From Willaertia magna (taxonomy: Eukaryota > Heterolobosea > Eutetramitea > Acrasida > Naegleriidae): a stretch of DNA of 64,000 nucleotides. The notes below the pieces were generated by a model. The model was not told the DNA's origin. It was given only the letters and a program-made list of their open reading frames with translations, and did no database searches. The first letter of the stretch is position 1, and each line of letters begins with the position of its first letter. The position numbers and the translations under genes are program-made. Shown piece by piece: positions 31,709 to 41,548 of the stretch. The DNA is taken from NCBI GenBank assembly GCA_902984215.1, contig CADWAF010000719.1, forward strand, positions 1 to 64,000, in the 5' to 3' direction.

Positions 31709-33745
31709 TTACAACAAATGTTTAGATAATAAATCTTGTTCTAATTCTTCAAATAATTCTTCCATCTTTTGCATTTCTTCTTTCTTTCCTTCTTCTTCTA
31801 ACATAGGAGAAGCTAATAACTCAAAAGGCGACAATAAAGGAGCAACCAGCTCAAAATAAGATTTATCCTTATTTTCACTTAACAAAAGGTAATCATACAA
31901 ACATCTAGCAATGGCTCCTAAAGTAGTACTATTCTGACTATCTTTAGAATAATAAACAGGAACTTGAAATACATTAGCTAATATCTGTGACAATGTTAAA
32001 TTTAAACTTGCACCTCCAGTTACAATTAATCTACTTTCACTATTTAAAGTTAATCCATTTATTTTTCCATGTGTTTTTAAAATTAAAAATTGAAAATAAA
32101 TTAAAGTTTGAATTTCTAAAATTTTTAATTTTTCAATATTTTCGCTTGTTGAATATTTTAAATATTCTTCAAATTTGTCATTTAAAATAAGATTATACTT
32201 GTTATTATTTAAATCTTTTAAATATCTAAAATAACCAAATTTATTTTTTGTATTTGGTGTAATTTCTGGATATTTAAAATAAAATCCAATCATTGGTTCA
32301 TTAATTTTAAATTCAATATTTTGTTTATCTTTTAATATTATTGGAAAGATATTTTTAATTGTTAAATAATTATCAAATATATTCCAATTACCGTTACAAT
32401 ATTTATTACAAAATTCAGAACGAACTAATCCACCATTCTTTATACATAATAAATATAAATATTTCCAATTATATTCATTATATTCATTATTAATTAAATT
32501 ATTATTTAAATTTCTATAAATAGAATTTAAAAAGACATGTCCTTCCTCTTTTAATGACATTTGATTTAATTTATTTTCACTCAACAAACCAAAAAGTGTA
32601 TGACTTGTACCTAAAGAACAACATAAATCATTTTCTTTTCTTAACATAAAATTTGATGAACTTAAATTATCACCTGTAAATGGTAATACTTTACAATTTA
32701 AATTAATTTCAAAAAATTCATTCATTATATTAGAAATGGTTCCAATACATTTCATTGAAGAAATCACTGATCCATCAATCATTTCTATTAACTTTTCTCT
32801 CGTTAATTTTTTATTTACAAAATTATTACTTTCTTGTAAACAATCTTTTTGTAAAGTATTATCACAATAATCATTACAATAATTAACAATAGCATCTAAA
32901 CATCTATCAGACCATTCTAAAGAATGAATATCTAATAAATTCATACCACTTCCATCTCCAAACTCAATTGAAGAATATTTTCCAATAAATAAACTTGAAA
33001 AAAATGAAGAAATTAAACAAATTCTTTCAACTTGTTTTTTTTTAATATTTTGTAACATTTTCATTATTTGACTTGCTGTAAATCTTTCAAAAGCTGAACT
33101 TCCTGTAATTTTAATTAATTCTTTTGAATTTCCAATAAATTTTTCTAAATAGTTACATTGTAAAGTTGTTGAACTATCCATCCAGATTGGACAATCTGTT
33201 GTAATGAAATCACTTTCTTTAAATAAATTCGTAAAGTTATTTTTTTCTTCTTTTTGTAAATTTCTTTCATTTATTCTTTCCCAAATGGTTAAATAATTAT
33301 TGTAATCATTATCACAATTATTATTATCGTAAAAATCATTAAATTTTGAAGTGTAAATACTTCCATGTTGTTGAGCTGAACCTGAAATATAATTTAATTG
33401 TTTTCTTAAATGCAGAGGTATTTCTTTCATTAATTTTTCAAAAGCTTCTAACCATAAAAAAATTGGAGAAGTTACTGAAGTTATTGATTTTTCATTATTA
33501 TCTTGTTTTTCTTCTTTAATGTGAACTCCACCATTTGTTTTATAATTTGGAAATTCGGAATCGTAATGAATTTGATTGGAATATTCAATAGTGAGATTCT
33601 GATTGTTATCTAAATTATTTGAATTATTGTGAAGTTGATTGTTTTGGAAAGAAAGAACGGTACATTTCATGGATTGTGTTCCAATATCAATTCCTAGAAA
33701 ATAAATTTTGTTATTACTGCCATTGACATTATTAAGGCTTGACAT
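31709..33745 (-). CDS. Xylulokinase-like FGGY carbohydrate kinase
   Basis: This is a 678-residue FGGY-family sugar kinase. N-terminal phosphate-1 motif YFLGIDIGTQSMKCTVL lies at 14-30; ISGSAQQHGS near 119-128 and WMDSSTT match xylulokinase, which phosphorylates D-xylulose for the pentose phosphate pathway. GDNLSSSNFM, LCCSLGTSHTLFG and the ATP-binding LIVTGGASLNLTLSQILANVF (about 583-603) follow in order. It is longer than human XYLB (536 residues) because of Asn-rich insertions in loops. The start is the ATG after eight A residues. It is divergent from a SWEET sugar transporter with 241 bases between starts, suggesting shared control of sugar uptake and use (inference). Substrate could be another ketose. 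Confidence 0.9.
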   Translation of the reverse strand: MSSLNNVNGSNNKIYFLGIDIGTQSMKCTVLSFQNNQLHNNSNNLDNNQNLTIEYSNQIHYDSEFPNYKTNGGVHIKEEKQDNNEKSITSVTSPIFLWLEAFEKLMKEIPLHLRKQLNYISGSAQQHGSIYTSKFNDFYDNNNCDNDYNNYLTIWERINERNLQKEEKNNFTNLFKESDFITTDCPIWMDSSTTLQCNYLEKFIGNSKELIKITGSSAFERFTASQIMKMLQNIKKKQVERICLISSFFSSLFIGKYSSIEFGDGSGMNLLDIHSLEWSDRCLDAIVNYCNDYCDNTLQKDCLQESNNFVNKKLTREKLIEMIDGSVISSMKCIGTISNIMNEFFEINLNCKVLPFTGDNLSSSNFMLRKENDLCCSLGTSHTLFGLLSENKLNQMSLKEEGHVFLNSIYRNLNNNLINNEYNEYNWKYLYLLCIKNGGLVRSEFCNKYCNGNWNIFDNYLTIKNIFPIILKDKQNIEFKINEPMIGFYFKYPEITPNTKNKFGYFRYLKDLNNNKYNLILNDKFEEYLKYSTSENIEKLKILEIQTLIYFQFLILKTHGKINGLTLNSESRLIVTGGASLNLTLSQILANVFQVPVYYSKDSQNSTTLGAIARCLYDYLLLSENKDKSYFELVAPLLSPFELLASPMLEEEGKKEEMQKMEELFEELEQDLLSKHLL

Positions 33746-33986
33746 TTTTTTTTTAATTTTTTTTTTAATTTTTTTTGTATTTTAATTTTTTTAAACTACT
33801 TTTAAAGAAAGATAAATAATCTAACAATAAATTTAATTGTTAATCTTCCAAATCTTTTAAACTAACCTAATTGTAATAAATCTTTGTGAATATAATTATA
33901 ATTTTTCAAAGATTTTATATTATATATATTCACAACAAAATAATTAAAAAAAATTAAAATAAAAAAAAATTTTTTTAAAAAAAGAA
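33746..33986. promoter_or_regulatory. Bidirectional upstream region between sugar kinase and sugar transporter
   Basis: These 241 bases separate two divergent ATGs and must contain both promoters. The sequence is very AT-rich, with T runs next to the kinase start and A runs next to the transporter start. TTTATATTATATATATTC near 33911-33928 is TATA-like but not diagnostic in such DNA. No clear operator is seen. Confidence 0.5.
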
Positions 33987-34772
33987 ATGGTTGCATCAAT
34001 CATAACATCTTCATTAGGCTGGCTAGGAACAGTGCTTGCCATGTTATTATTTTCTGCACCATATAAAAGATTAAGTAATGCTTTAAAACAAAAACAAGTA
34101 ATTCATAAACAAGAAGAACAATTATCAAATAAAAGTGATAATACTTTTATTAGAGGAAGATCTTCCGAAATTGATATTGAAAATCTTTCGGTTTTTCCTT
34201 ATCTTTCAATGAATGTAAATTGTTTAATATGGGTTACTTATGCAATAATTGTTAATGATACTACTTTAACTATAACAAATGGTTATGGTTTTGTAATATC
34301 TTGTTATTTCTGTTGGATGTATTATAAACTAACTGATAAGAAAGAAGATTTTATTTCAAAATGTTCTGTAGCCTTATTAATTTACATGTTAGCCTTGGGT
34401 TTTGTTTTATTTATCGCTCCAACACATCAAGTTACTAATTATTTAGGTACAATTGCTGCAACTGGAAGTGTTATCATGTTTGGTAGTCCTTTAATTAATC
34501 TTAAACAAGTTATTGAAAAGAAGAATGCTGAATCTATTGATTTATTAGTTGCAATTGCTAATACAAGTTGTGCTTTTACTTGGTTATTATATGGTTATTT
34601 ACTTTCAATAAGTGCAATTTATATTCCAAATTTCTTGGGTTTTTGTCTTGGAATTGTTCAATTGTTTTTAAAATTTATTTTTAGAAAGAGTCAATTGAGA
34701 GTTTTTTCATTATCTCCTGTTGCTAGGGTTGATCAACAACAACAAGTTAAAACTCAAGAGGATTTAGTTTAA
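33987..34772 (+). CDS. SWEET (MtN3/saliva) sugar transporter
   Basis: This is a 261-residue SWEET-type uniporter of mono- or disaccharides. Seven hydrophobic segments are arranged as two MtN3 triple-helix repeats around a linker helix. Repeat 1 begins LGWLGTVLAMLLFSAPYKRL and continues with FPYLSMNVNCLIWVTYAI; repeat 2 has YLGTIAATGSVIMFGSPL, AESIDLLVAIANTSCAFTWL and NFLGFCLGIVQLFLKFIF. The prolines in SAP and SPL and the conserved Asn residues sit where SWEETs expect them. An inserted hydrophilic loop of about 45 residues (residues 34-70, rich in Gln, Ser and Asp) follows helix 1, longer than in plant SWEETs. The ATG follows AAAAAAAGAA. It is divergent from the xylulokinase-like gene. Confidence 0.92.
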   Translation: MVASIITSSLGWLGTVLAMLLFSAPYKRLSNALKQKQVIHKQEEQLSNKSDNTFIRGRSSEIDIENLSVFPYLSMNVNCLIWVTYAIIVNDTTLTITNGYGFVISCYFCWMYYKLTDKKEDFISKCSVALLIYMLALGFVLFIAPTHQVTNYLGTIAATGSVIMFGSPLINLKQVIEKKNAESIDLLVAIANTSCAFTWLLYGYLLSISAIYIPNFLGFCLGIVQLFLKFIFRKSQLRVFSLSPVARVDQQQQVKTQEDLV

Positions 34773-34959
34773 TAACGTGTTTTATATTTTAATGTACCTT
34801 AGAAACCCTAGATTTTATATTTATTACTGTATAAAAAGATAATGATTTGAAAATATTATTGTAGGCTCGCTGTTTTAACTTTTGTAAAGAATTAGCCTAA
34901 TACATAATCATCAACAAAGCCTTTTGTTTGAATAGTTAATTATTAAGGTGATATATTAA

Positions 34960-37323
34960 TTAATGGGTAGAACTAGATGATGGTTCAATAAATATATCAT
35001 CACCTCCTTGTTTCTCTTCATCTACCATTTCTTCTTCATTTTCAGAAGGTTGTTGTAATATTTGAGTAGCACTATAATGTGTAATAGCAGAACCGCTCTC
35101 TTCATCTGTTGTAACTTCATTTGCACTATTTATATTGTCTGTAATCATGCTGGAAGAATGAGAAGGTTCATTCATTAACATGTTATCTTCGTCTTCGTCC
35201 GTGTCAGAAAGTATTTCCTTATCATTTTCTTCGCCTCCCTTCTCCAACCAATATTCCACTTTCTTTTTCATTAAATGTCTTATTTGTTCTAAAGCATGGA
35301 TTGAATACCAACCAGATTTAGAATCACATTCATCATTTTGAAGCCAAACCTTTTCTCGCAATTGGATATGTTGTGCATTGGCAGGCAAACCACCATAAGT
35401 TAAAAGTATTTCTTCATCTTTATCAGCCAGTACAATACTTTGTACAGATGCAATTCTAATGTCACATAATTGATAAAAAGTTTGAATTTGTGTTGGAATA
35501 GAATTAAATTCATAATGATGTTGATTTGCTGAACTATTTGCTTTATCTCCAAAATGATCTTCATCAGCTGAATATAAATATTCTTGTAAATCAGCATGAA
35601 TTGTAGGTTTTCTTCTTGGTAATCTTCTAAAATTATTTGATTCTAATTCATGTTTCTTTCTACCTGATAAATTCGTAATTTTTGATTTTAAATCATAAGG
35701 AACTCTAAAATCTAATAATTGATAATAAGAAGCAATAGATTCTTCTTTCTTTGGATCAAATCCGTATCTTACCCATAAAGATCTCCATGGACCATCTCTA
35801 TAATGATATGCTACTCTAGGTAATACAAATCTTAGTTTATATCTATCTTTCATACATTCAAATTGACTTGTAATTGCACCTCTTGACCAAATAGGTCTTA
35901 TCTTTCTACTTTTACCTTCTTCTATTGGTAATAGACCACTACTATTATTATTCTTATTTAAATAATAACCAAATAAATATTTTAATTTCTCTTCAACGTC
36001 TAAATAAGAATTTCTATCTTTTCTATTCTCGACTTCAGGTGGTGCTCTTTCAGGGATTGGATCTTCAAAATTAATTTCAATACATGCAGGTGTATATTGT
36101 TTATTCTTCTTAATTAATCTTTTATACTTCTTTGAACTACCGTCATGTGAAATAATTGGTACAATTTCTGATGCTGGATTTTGTTTAAATGCATAATCCA
36201 TTGGTAAATCAAATCTTGAAAAGATTGGTGGTGGTAAATCTAATTTTACAATTTCTTTTGAGTTTTCTTTTCCTGTATATGGATTATTTACACTCGCTCT
36301 ATTAATTGGTGTTATTGTTGAAACAGCATCTGATAATTCATCAATATTATTATAATATTGATTATTATTGTTAATCATTCTATTATTTAAATTATTATTT
36401 TGTTGATTATTATTATCATTTAATATTTCATTCGTTTCAGAATAAATACTTTCTGTGTCACCACCACCAACACTAAAATCTTCTTTATCTGTATTATTTT
36501 CTGCATGATTAACACCATCGTCATCCATTGATTGATTTAAATTTACTAAATTATTATGAATATATTGAAAATCTGACATTCCCTTAAATTGAACTGTTTT
36601 ATTTATCGTTCCAATCACTTCTAACTGTACAGAATTCTTATCATAATAAACTTTTCTTTTCAAGCCTTCTTCTTTATTATTATCATCATCTTTATTAAGG
36701 CTATCCTCACTACTATTAGATTGTTTTTCAACCGAAATCTTTTTTCTTCTAATCCTAACTAATAAATGATTTGTTTTCATTACATCCGCATGAATAGGAT
36801 GACAACTCATTAAATTATTTGGTCTAAATCTACATTCTAAAAATTTATTATCATTTGATTGAATTCTTTTTAACCCTCCCATCATCTCTAACGCATTATT
36901 TACATTTTTAACATTTCCGGGAAAAATAATCATTGTAAATTTTTCATTTTTTGGGATTTGTTTAATTTCAGCCTTTTCATAAGATAAATTATTAGTGATA
37001 GAGGTAATGGAGGAAGAGGTAGTGGTTGGGGTGATTGTGGAGGATGATTGTTGGTTTTGGGTTTGTTGATTAGTATTTCTTTTACGGGATGATCTAGAAA
37101 GTGGTTTTTGAAGTGTAGGTAGGCTTGTTGTAGTGGTTGGAGTGTTGTTGGGTAAGATGTTGGAAGAGGATGCTGTTGTATCGGAATGTTGGATGGTAGT
37201 GGGAGAAGTAGTGTTGGTAGATAATGGTGGGTTATTATCACTAGTTGTGGAAAGACTGGAAGTATTATTGTTGGAAGGTGATGAATTTTTTGTTAATCTC
37301 TTGAATTCTTCTTCTGACAACAT
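34960..37323 (-). CDS. GTF3C5: Transcription factor TFIIIC subunit (GTF3C5/tau95-like)
   Basis: This encodes 787 residues from the ATG at 37323. TFIIIC recognises internal promoters of tRNA genes for RNA polymerase III. The N-terminal block matches the family: MIIFPGNVKNVNNALEMMGG at about 129-148, LECRFRPNNLMSCHPI and HLLVRIRRKK, a dimerisation barrel in the yeast subunit. A second conserved block lies at about 420-560: FEDPIPERAPPEV, IWSRGAI, LRFVLPRVAYHYRDGPWRSLWVRYGFDP, which corresponds to the DNA-binding part. Asn/Ser/Thr-rich and acidic tails flank these. The first ATG of the region (37328) has the better A context but is out of frame and opens an 11-codon frame, so start choice may affect expression. 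RNA polymerase III RPC1 is also in this window at 54978. Confidence 0.87.
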   Translation of the reverse strand: MLSEEEFKRLTKNSSPSNNNTSSLSTTSDNNPPLSTNTTSPTTIQHSDTTASSSNILPNNTPTTTTSLPTLQKPLSRSSRKRNTNQQTQNQQSSSTITPTTTSSSITSITNNLSYEKAEIKQIPKNEKFTMIIFPGNVKNVNNALEMMGGLKRIQSNDNKFLECRFRPNNLMSCHPIHADVMKTNHLLVRIRRKKISVEKQSNSSEDSLNKDDDNNKEEGLKRKVYYDKNSVQLEVIGTINKTVQFKGMSDFQYIHNNLVNLNQSMDDDGVNHAENNTDKEDFSVGGGDTESIYSETNEILNDNNNQQNNNLNNRMINNNNQYYNNIDELSDAVSTITPINRASVNNPYTGKENSKEIVKLDLPPPIFSRFDLPMDYAFKQNPASEIVPIISHDGSSKKYKRLIKKNKQYTPACIEINFEDPIPERAPPEVENRKDRNSYLDVEEKLKYLFGYYLNKNNNSSGLLPIEEGKSRKIRPIWSRGAITSQFECMKDRYKLRFVLPRVAYHYRDGPWRSLWVRYGFDPKKEESIASYYQLLDFRVPYDLKSKITNLSGRKKHELESNNFRRLPRRKPTIHADLQEYLYSADEDHFGDKANSSANQHHYEFNSIPTQIQTFYQLCDIRIASVQSIVLADKDEEILLTYGGLPANAQHIQLREKVWLQNDECDSKSGWYSIHALEQIRHLMKKKVEYWLEKGGEENDKEILSDTDEDEDNMLMNEPSHSSSMITDNINSANEVTTDEESGSAITHYSATQILQQPSENEEEMVDEEKQGGDDIFIEPSSSSTH

Positions 37324-37328
37324 TTCAT
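37293..37328 (-). promoter_or_regulatory. Short overlapping upstream open frame at the TFIIIC gene start
   Basis: An ATG in the best local context (AAAAAAATGAAATG) starts five bases before the TFIIIC-subunit ATG, in another frame, and runs for 11 codons to TAA. It overlaps the main start. Ribosomes using it would miss the main frame, so it may lower or control translation (inference). Confidence 0.45.
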
Positions 37329-37552
37329 TTTTTTGTAACGGATTAATCAAAAATTAATCCAAACCAACCGGTAGCTTTTGTTTATTTCGCAAAATTACTT
37401 CACATCTTCAGGAAGAAGACATAATTTGTGTTCTGATTGTTTAGTAAGTTGGTTGTAGTTTCAGATTGGGTCATTATTTCAGAAATCATTACAGTTTTTT
37501 TGTAACAACATCGTTATAATAATTGAGTTTTTGTACCGTCACACCAAAAAAA

Positions 37553-38464
37553 ATGAAAACTGTCATTACTCTGTTACTCATTGCATTATTTGCCACAATT
37601 ACATTGGCATCGTCACTTGCAGAAGAAAATCCATTTGTCTGGATTTTATCTGACTCTGCCAAAGCACGTAAATTTATGTATTCCGATGACCCATGGTGGA
37701 CCCCAGTTTTACAAGCAATCGCCGCTGAAGAACAAAAAAAAGCTGTCTCAGCTCCAATTAAAAGTACACCACAACAACCAGTTGAAGAAAAACATTTAAC
37801 TGAACTTGGTAATATAATCGCTCAACAATTAAAGAATAAACAACAAAATACTGCAACAACACAAGAAGATGATGATTGGGATGAATTCCTTACAGTTATT
37901 AAGGCAGGTGTTAAAGAATATGTCAATAAACATTGGGATGCTATGCCAGAATCTGATAAGGGTATTTGGAAATCTATTTGGAAAGGTGCTGTTAAAAATT
38001 ATGTCAATACTCATTGGGATGAAGAAAATGATAAATCACCAAAACTTGTCCTTAATAAACTTAATAATAGTACTAGAGTAGTTAGACCAAAGAAACGTCA
38101 AAATAGAAAGGTCAATTTGGAAAAGTTAATTAGAAAATTCTTAAAGAATAGAAAGACAACAAGAAAACCAAGAAGAATGATTAATAGAAAGTCAAGAAAT
38201 GCTGAAAGAAGAAGAAATTTAAGAAAATTAATTAAAAAATTATTATTAAAGAAGGAAAAGAGAAATACCAGAAGAAGTTTTAGAAGAAATGGTGGAATTG
38301 ATAAAGCAATGAAAAGATTAAGATCTTCATTTAAACAATTAAAGAATAAGAAGAATAGAAAAACAACAACAAAGAAATCATTAGGTGATCATCATTTTGA
38401 CAATAATGTAATTCCAAATCCATGGTTCCCTGTAGTTAAATTCTTATTTAAAGATGGTCAATAA
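37553..38464 (+). CDS. Secreted protein with a highly cationic C-terminal half
   Basis: This encodes 303 residues from the ATG at 37553 (AAAAAAAATG); a TTG at 37523 extends the frame but would mask the signal peptide. Residues 1-22 are a signal peptide (MKTVITLLLIALFATITLAS). The segment 23-165 is neutral to acidic and Trp-rich, and contains two copies of a 14-residue motif: IKAGVKEYVNKHWD at 116-129 and WKGAVKNYVNTHWD at 143-156. Residues about 168-274 are extremely basic: 48 of 107 are Lys or Arg by my count, with many dibasic sites. A short hydrophobic tail (NPWFPVVKFLF) closes it. There are no cysteines. Such a layout suits a secreted precursor or an envelope- or polyanion-binding protein, but no family is recognised and function is open. 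Confidence 0.78.
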   Translation: MKTVITLLLIALFATITLASSLAEENPFVWILSDSAKARKFMYSDDPWWTPVLQAIAAEEQKKAVSAPIKSTPQQPVEEKHLTELGNIIAQQLKNKQQNTATTQEDDDWDEFLTVIKAGVKEYVNKHWDAMPESDKGIWKSIWKGAVKNYVNTHWDEENDKSPKLVLNKLNNSTRVVRPKKRQNRKVNLEKLIRKFLKNRKTTRKPRRMINRKSRNAERRRNLRKLIKKLLLKKEKRNTRRSFRRNGGIDKAMKRLRSSFKQLKNKKNRKTTTKKSLGDHHFDNNVIPNPWFPVVKFLFKDGQ

Positions 38465-38599
38465 AACTTGAATTTGCACCAATTCAATTTGCATCTTTCA
38501 ATAACTAGTTGTTGACAACAATAGTTCATTCTGAAAGAACGCTTTATAACCAAAAGAGTGTCAACTAAAAACTGTTGAAGATTAAATCAAAAAATTAAA

Positions 38600-41506
38600 A
38601 TGTCTCGTATAATTGCGGAAGACTCTTTAGATCATTATAAATCTAATGATTGGTATGATAAAGAAAACGACGAGGATGAAGAGGAACAATTAGAAGAACA
38701 CAATTCGGATTTTGAAGAAGAAAATGAACTAATTGGAAGAGAAAATTATTACTATCCAACAACTACTGAACAATTAGAACAATTAGAAGAAGATACTTTT
38801 CTTGAACAACATGGAGAAACAATTGAATTTATAGAAGATGTTAAAAAGCCTGTTGAAGTAGCCGTAAATTTTGCAACAAATAAAAAAGGCGGAAAGAAAA
38901 ATAAAAAGAATAAAAAAATTAATGAATTTGAAAAGAATGAAAGCGCTAATGGTGGTGACAATAAAGAAGAAAATGTTGTTAAAAGTGAAGTAAGGTATTT
39001 AAATCCAGAAGAATTTTATGAACATGATCCTAAAATGTTAGCTCGTTATAAAGTAAAATATAGAGGAAATGAATTATTCTGGAAATCCTCACCATCTTCC
39101 TCTAATGATGGTACTTCCGGTGGCAATAATAATATTAAAATTGCAAATATTAATTTCTGTGCAACTGATTACTATAAAGAATATCAAAAAACGGGCATTG
39201 CAAAATTAAGACCAGTAAACCAAATTATTAAAGAAGAAAAAGAAGAAAGTATTATAACATATTCTTCTCCTTTAAATTATGTAAATTTAACTTTAGATCA
39301 TATTGCAATGGATGTAAATTTAAACAAATTATATTTATTTGGTGGAAGTAAACATGGTAAATTTTACAATCATTTCCTTACTTATAATTTAGAAAATAAA
39401 GTATGGACTGATGTTAGAGGTAAAATGTTAAAGTTAAGTAATGGAAATTGTAAATTACCTCCACCTATGAAACATCCTTTCTTAGCATGTATGCCTTATT
39501 TTAACTTTATAGTTTTAATTTCTTTAGATCCAGAAAATGTTTGGATTTTAAATAAACCTTTTTCTGGTGGCAATCAAGTTGAAACATCCAGTTGGCTAAA
39601 TTTTAGTGCTTCAACCTTAAGTCATGGTTCATCATATATTGATCCAATTGAGAATTATGCATGTACTAAATTTGAAAGAGATAAGATAGTTGTGTTTGGT
39701 GGAAGGAATACAAGAACAAAGAAATTAAGTAAAGATATGATAATTTATACTGTTGGTCATGGTTGCTATCCTGTTAGAACTATTGTTAATGATGTGACTG
39801 GTGATATACCTAGTGCACGTGAGGGTCATGGAATATGTGGTGTTGGTTCTTTTATTTATTTATTTGGAGGAATGAATGAATATGGTTATATCTTAAACGA
39901 TTTGTATTGTTTTCATGTTGACAGAAAAACTTGGTTTTCTATTGAACCAAATATTACATTACCACCATTACGTAATATGTCCATGACCTTACATTTTAAT
40001 CAATTCATTGTAATATATGGTGGTATTAAAGGAAGTCACACAGATAACAATAATGATGAAAATACAATTTCAAACGAAATTTATAGAATTTATCCAAGTT
40101 CAGGTTCAGTAGGATTACAAAGATTAGAAGCTATTAATATAACAGGTCCTTACACTGATACTGATTATACAGACATTAATGAAATTAAACCAAAATTATT
40201 GCAAGTACCTAGGGTATACCATACTGCTGTTGCTAATGGTAAAGATCTTTATATTGTAGGTGGTACAAATGATATCTCTACTGGTAAAAGTTTTAAAGAC
40301 GGTTTAATTATAACTGATATTCATGAAAATGGTAAAGTTAATTCTCTTTGTGAATATTTAAAGAATATATTTGAGAAATCACAATTAGGTAATTTAGAAG
40401 ATGGTACTTTGAATATTGATGCTGTAATTAAGGTTGTGGATGAGAAAACACATCAAACAGATTTGATATATTGTCACAAATCATTATTAACTGCAAGATC
40501 CAAAACCTTATTTACTTCTATTTTTAGTAATAAGGAGGTAGGGGAATTTGCTTCATTTGTTGAAACAATTGAGGTAAATAATGAATTTGGTTTAAGATTT
40601 ATAGATGTATATAATATAACTTTAGAAAATATTTATTTTAAATCTTTATATACTTATATAAAATATTTATATACAGGAAATTTAATTTATAGAGAAAATA
40701 ATAGCCAAGTTATTGAACAAATTAAAAAGTTAGCATTAATCGACAATGACGAATTAATCACCAGTTTATTTGAAAACAAAATAGATGTAATTTCAATTAA
40801 TATTTATAATGATTCACTTAACAACTTAAAGAATGATTTAAACACAATTTTTGAAGAATCTATCAGAATGATAGATAACTTTTCAGAAGAATCATCTATT
40901 GAAAATCATTTTGCAGAGGTAACAGCCCAATTATTAGACCCAAATGCAAATATTGATTCAGCTGAAGTAGACAGTAATGAAAATATAATTTTGCATTCAT
41001 TAAAAGTACACAAGTTATTTTTATTTAGATCTAGTTTTATTGAAAAGGTATTTAGTGCTGGTATGGAGGAAACTATAAATAATATTATTAAATTTGATCA
41101 TATTTCATTTAATGGTTTAGTTTGTATTTTAAGATATTTATATACTAATGAGATAATTATTCCTTTAGAATCTTGTATTGAAATATTTATTATTTCATTA
41201 CATTTTCAATTAAATGAATTAACAGTTTATTGTAGACATATGGTTTCCAAAGGTTTAAATATTGAAAATGTGATTGATGTTTGTAATTTAGTTTATGAAA
41301 TATTTCATGATCCTCAATTATTAGCTGCATGTGAATCATTTATTTTAAAAAATCATGATGTTTTACATTTGACACCAAAATATTTAAATTTAGTCCCACC
41401 CCTTAAGAAAGAAATTGAATCAAGAGTTATTGAAATGAAAATTAGACAATTAAAGAAGAAGAGAAAGGATCTAATAAATAAGGAAAAGAAAGGAGAAAAT
41501 AATTAA
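38600..41506 (+). CDS. Kelch-repeat protein with two BTB/POZ domains
   Basis: This encodes 968 residues. An acidic N-terminus (EEEQLEEHNSDFEEENE) and a Lys-rich stretch (KKGGKKNKKNKK) precede kelch-type beta-propeller repeats at about 225-575, seen as LYLFGGSKHG, IVVFGGRNTR, IYLFGGMNEYG, VIYGGIKGS and LYIVGGTNDI, each with the diagnostic Gly-Gly. BTB domain 1 is at about 605-715 (AVIKVVD...CHKSLLTARSKTLFTSIF ... YIKYLYTGNL), and BTB domain 2 is at about 795-880 (HSLKVHKLFLFRSSFIEKVF ... ILRYLYTNEI). It then continues into a BACK-like helical tail. This LZTR1-like order (kelch then two BTBs) suggests a substrate adaptor for a Cullin-3 ubiquitin ligase; the adaptor role is inference. Single exon, ATG after AAAATTAAA. 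Confidence 0.9.
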   Translation: MSRIIAEDSLDHYKSNDWYDKENDEDEEEQLEEHNSDFEEENELIGRENYYYPTTTEQLEQLEEDTFLEQHGETIEFIEDVKKPVEVAVNFATNKKGGKKNKKNKKINEFEKNESANGGDNKEENVVKSEVRYLNPEEFYEHDPKMLARYKVKYRGNELFWKSSPSSSNDGTSGGNNNIKIANINFCATDYYKEYQKTGIAKLRPVNQIIKEEKEESIITYSSPLNYVNLTLDHIAMDVNLNKLYLFGGSKHGKFYNHFLTYNLENKVWTDVRGKMLKLSNGNCKLPPPMKHPFLACMPYFNFIVLISLDPENVWILNKPFSGGNQVETSSWLNFSASTLSHGSSYIDPIENYACTKFERDKIVVFGGRNTRTKKLSKDMIIYTVGHGCYPVRTIVNDVTGDIPSAREGHGICGVGSFIYLFGGMNEYGYILNDLYCFHVDRKTWFSIEPNITLPPLRNMSMTLHFNQFIVIYGGIKGSHTDNNNDENTISNEIYRIYPSSGSVGLQRLEAINITGPYTDTDYTDINEIKPKLLQVPRVYHTAVANGKDLYIVGGTNDISTGKSFKDGLIITDIHENGKVNSLCEYLKNIFEKSQLGNLEDGTLNIDAVIKVVDEKTHQTDLIYCHKSLLTARSKTLFTSIFSNKEVGEFASFVETIEVNNEFGLRFIDVYNITLENIYFKSLYTYIKYLYTGNLIYRENNSQVIEQIKKLALIDNDELITSLFENKIDVISINIYNDSLNNLKNDLNTIFEESIRMIDNFSEESSIENHFAEVTAQLLDPNANIDSAEVDSNENIILHSLKVHKLFLFRSSFIEKVFSAGMEETINNIIKFDHISFNGLVCILRYLYTNEIIIPLESCIEIFIISLHFQLNELTVYCRHMVSKGLNIENVIDVCNLVYEIFHDPQLLAACESFILKNHDVLHLTPKYLNLVPPLKKEIESRVIEMKIRQLKKKRKDLINKEKKGENN

Positions 41507-41548
41507 GTAATCAACAATATTTATTTTACAACATATAAGTTACTTGAA

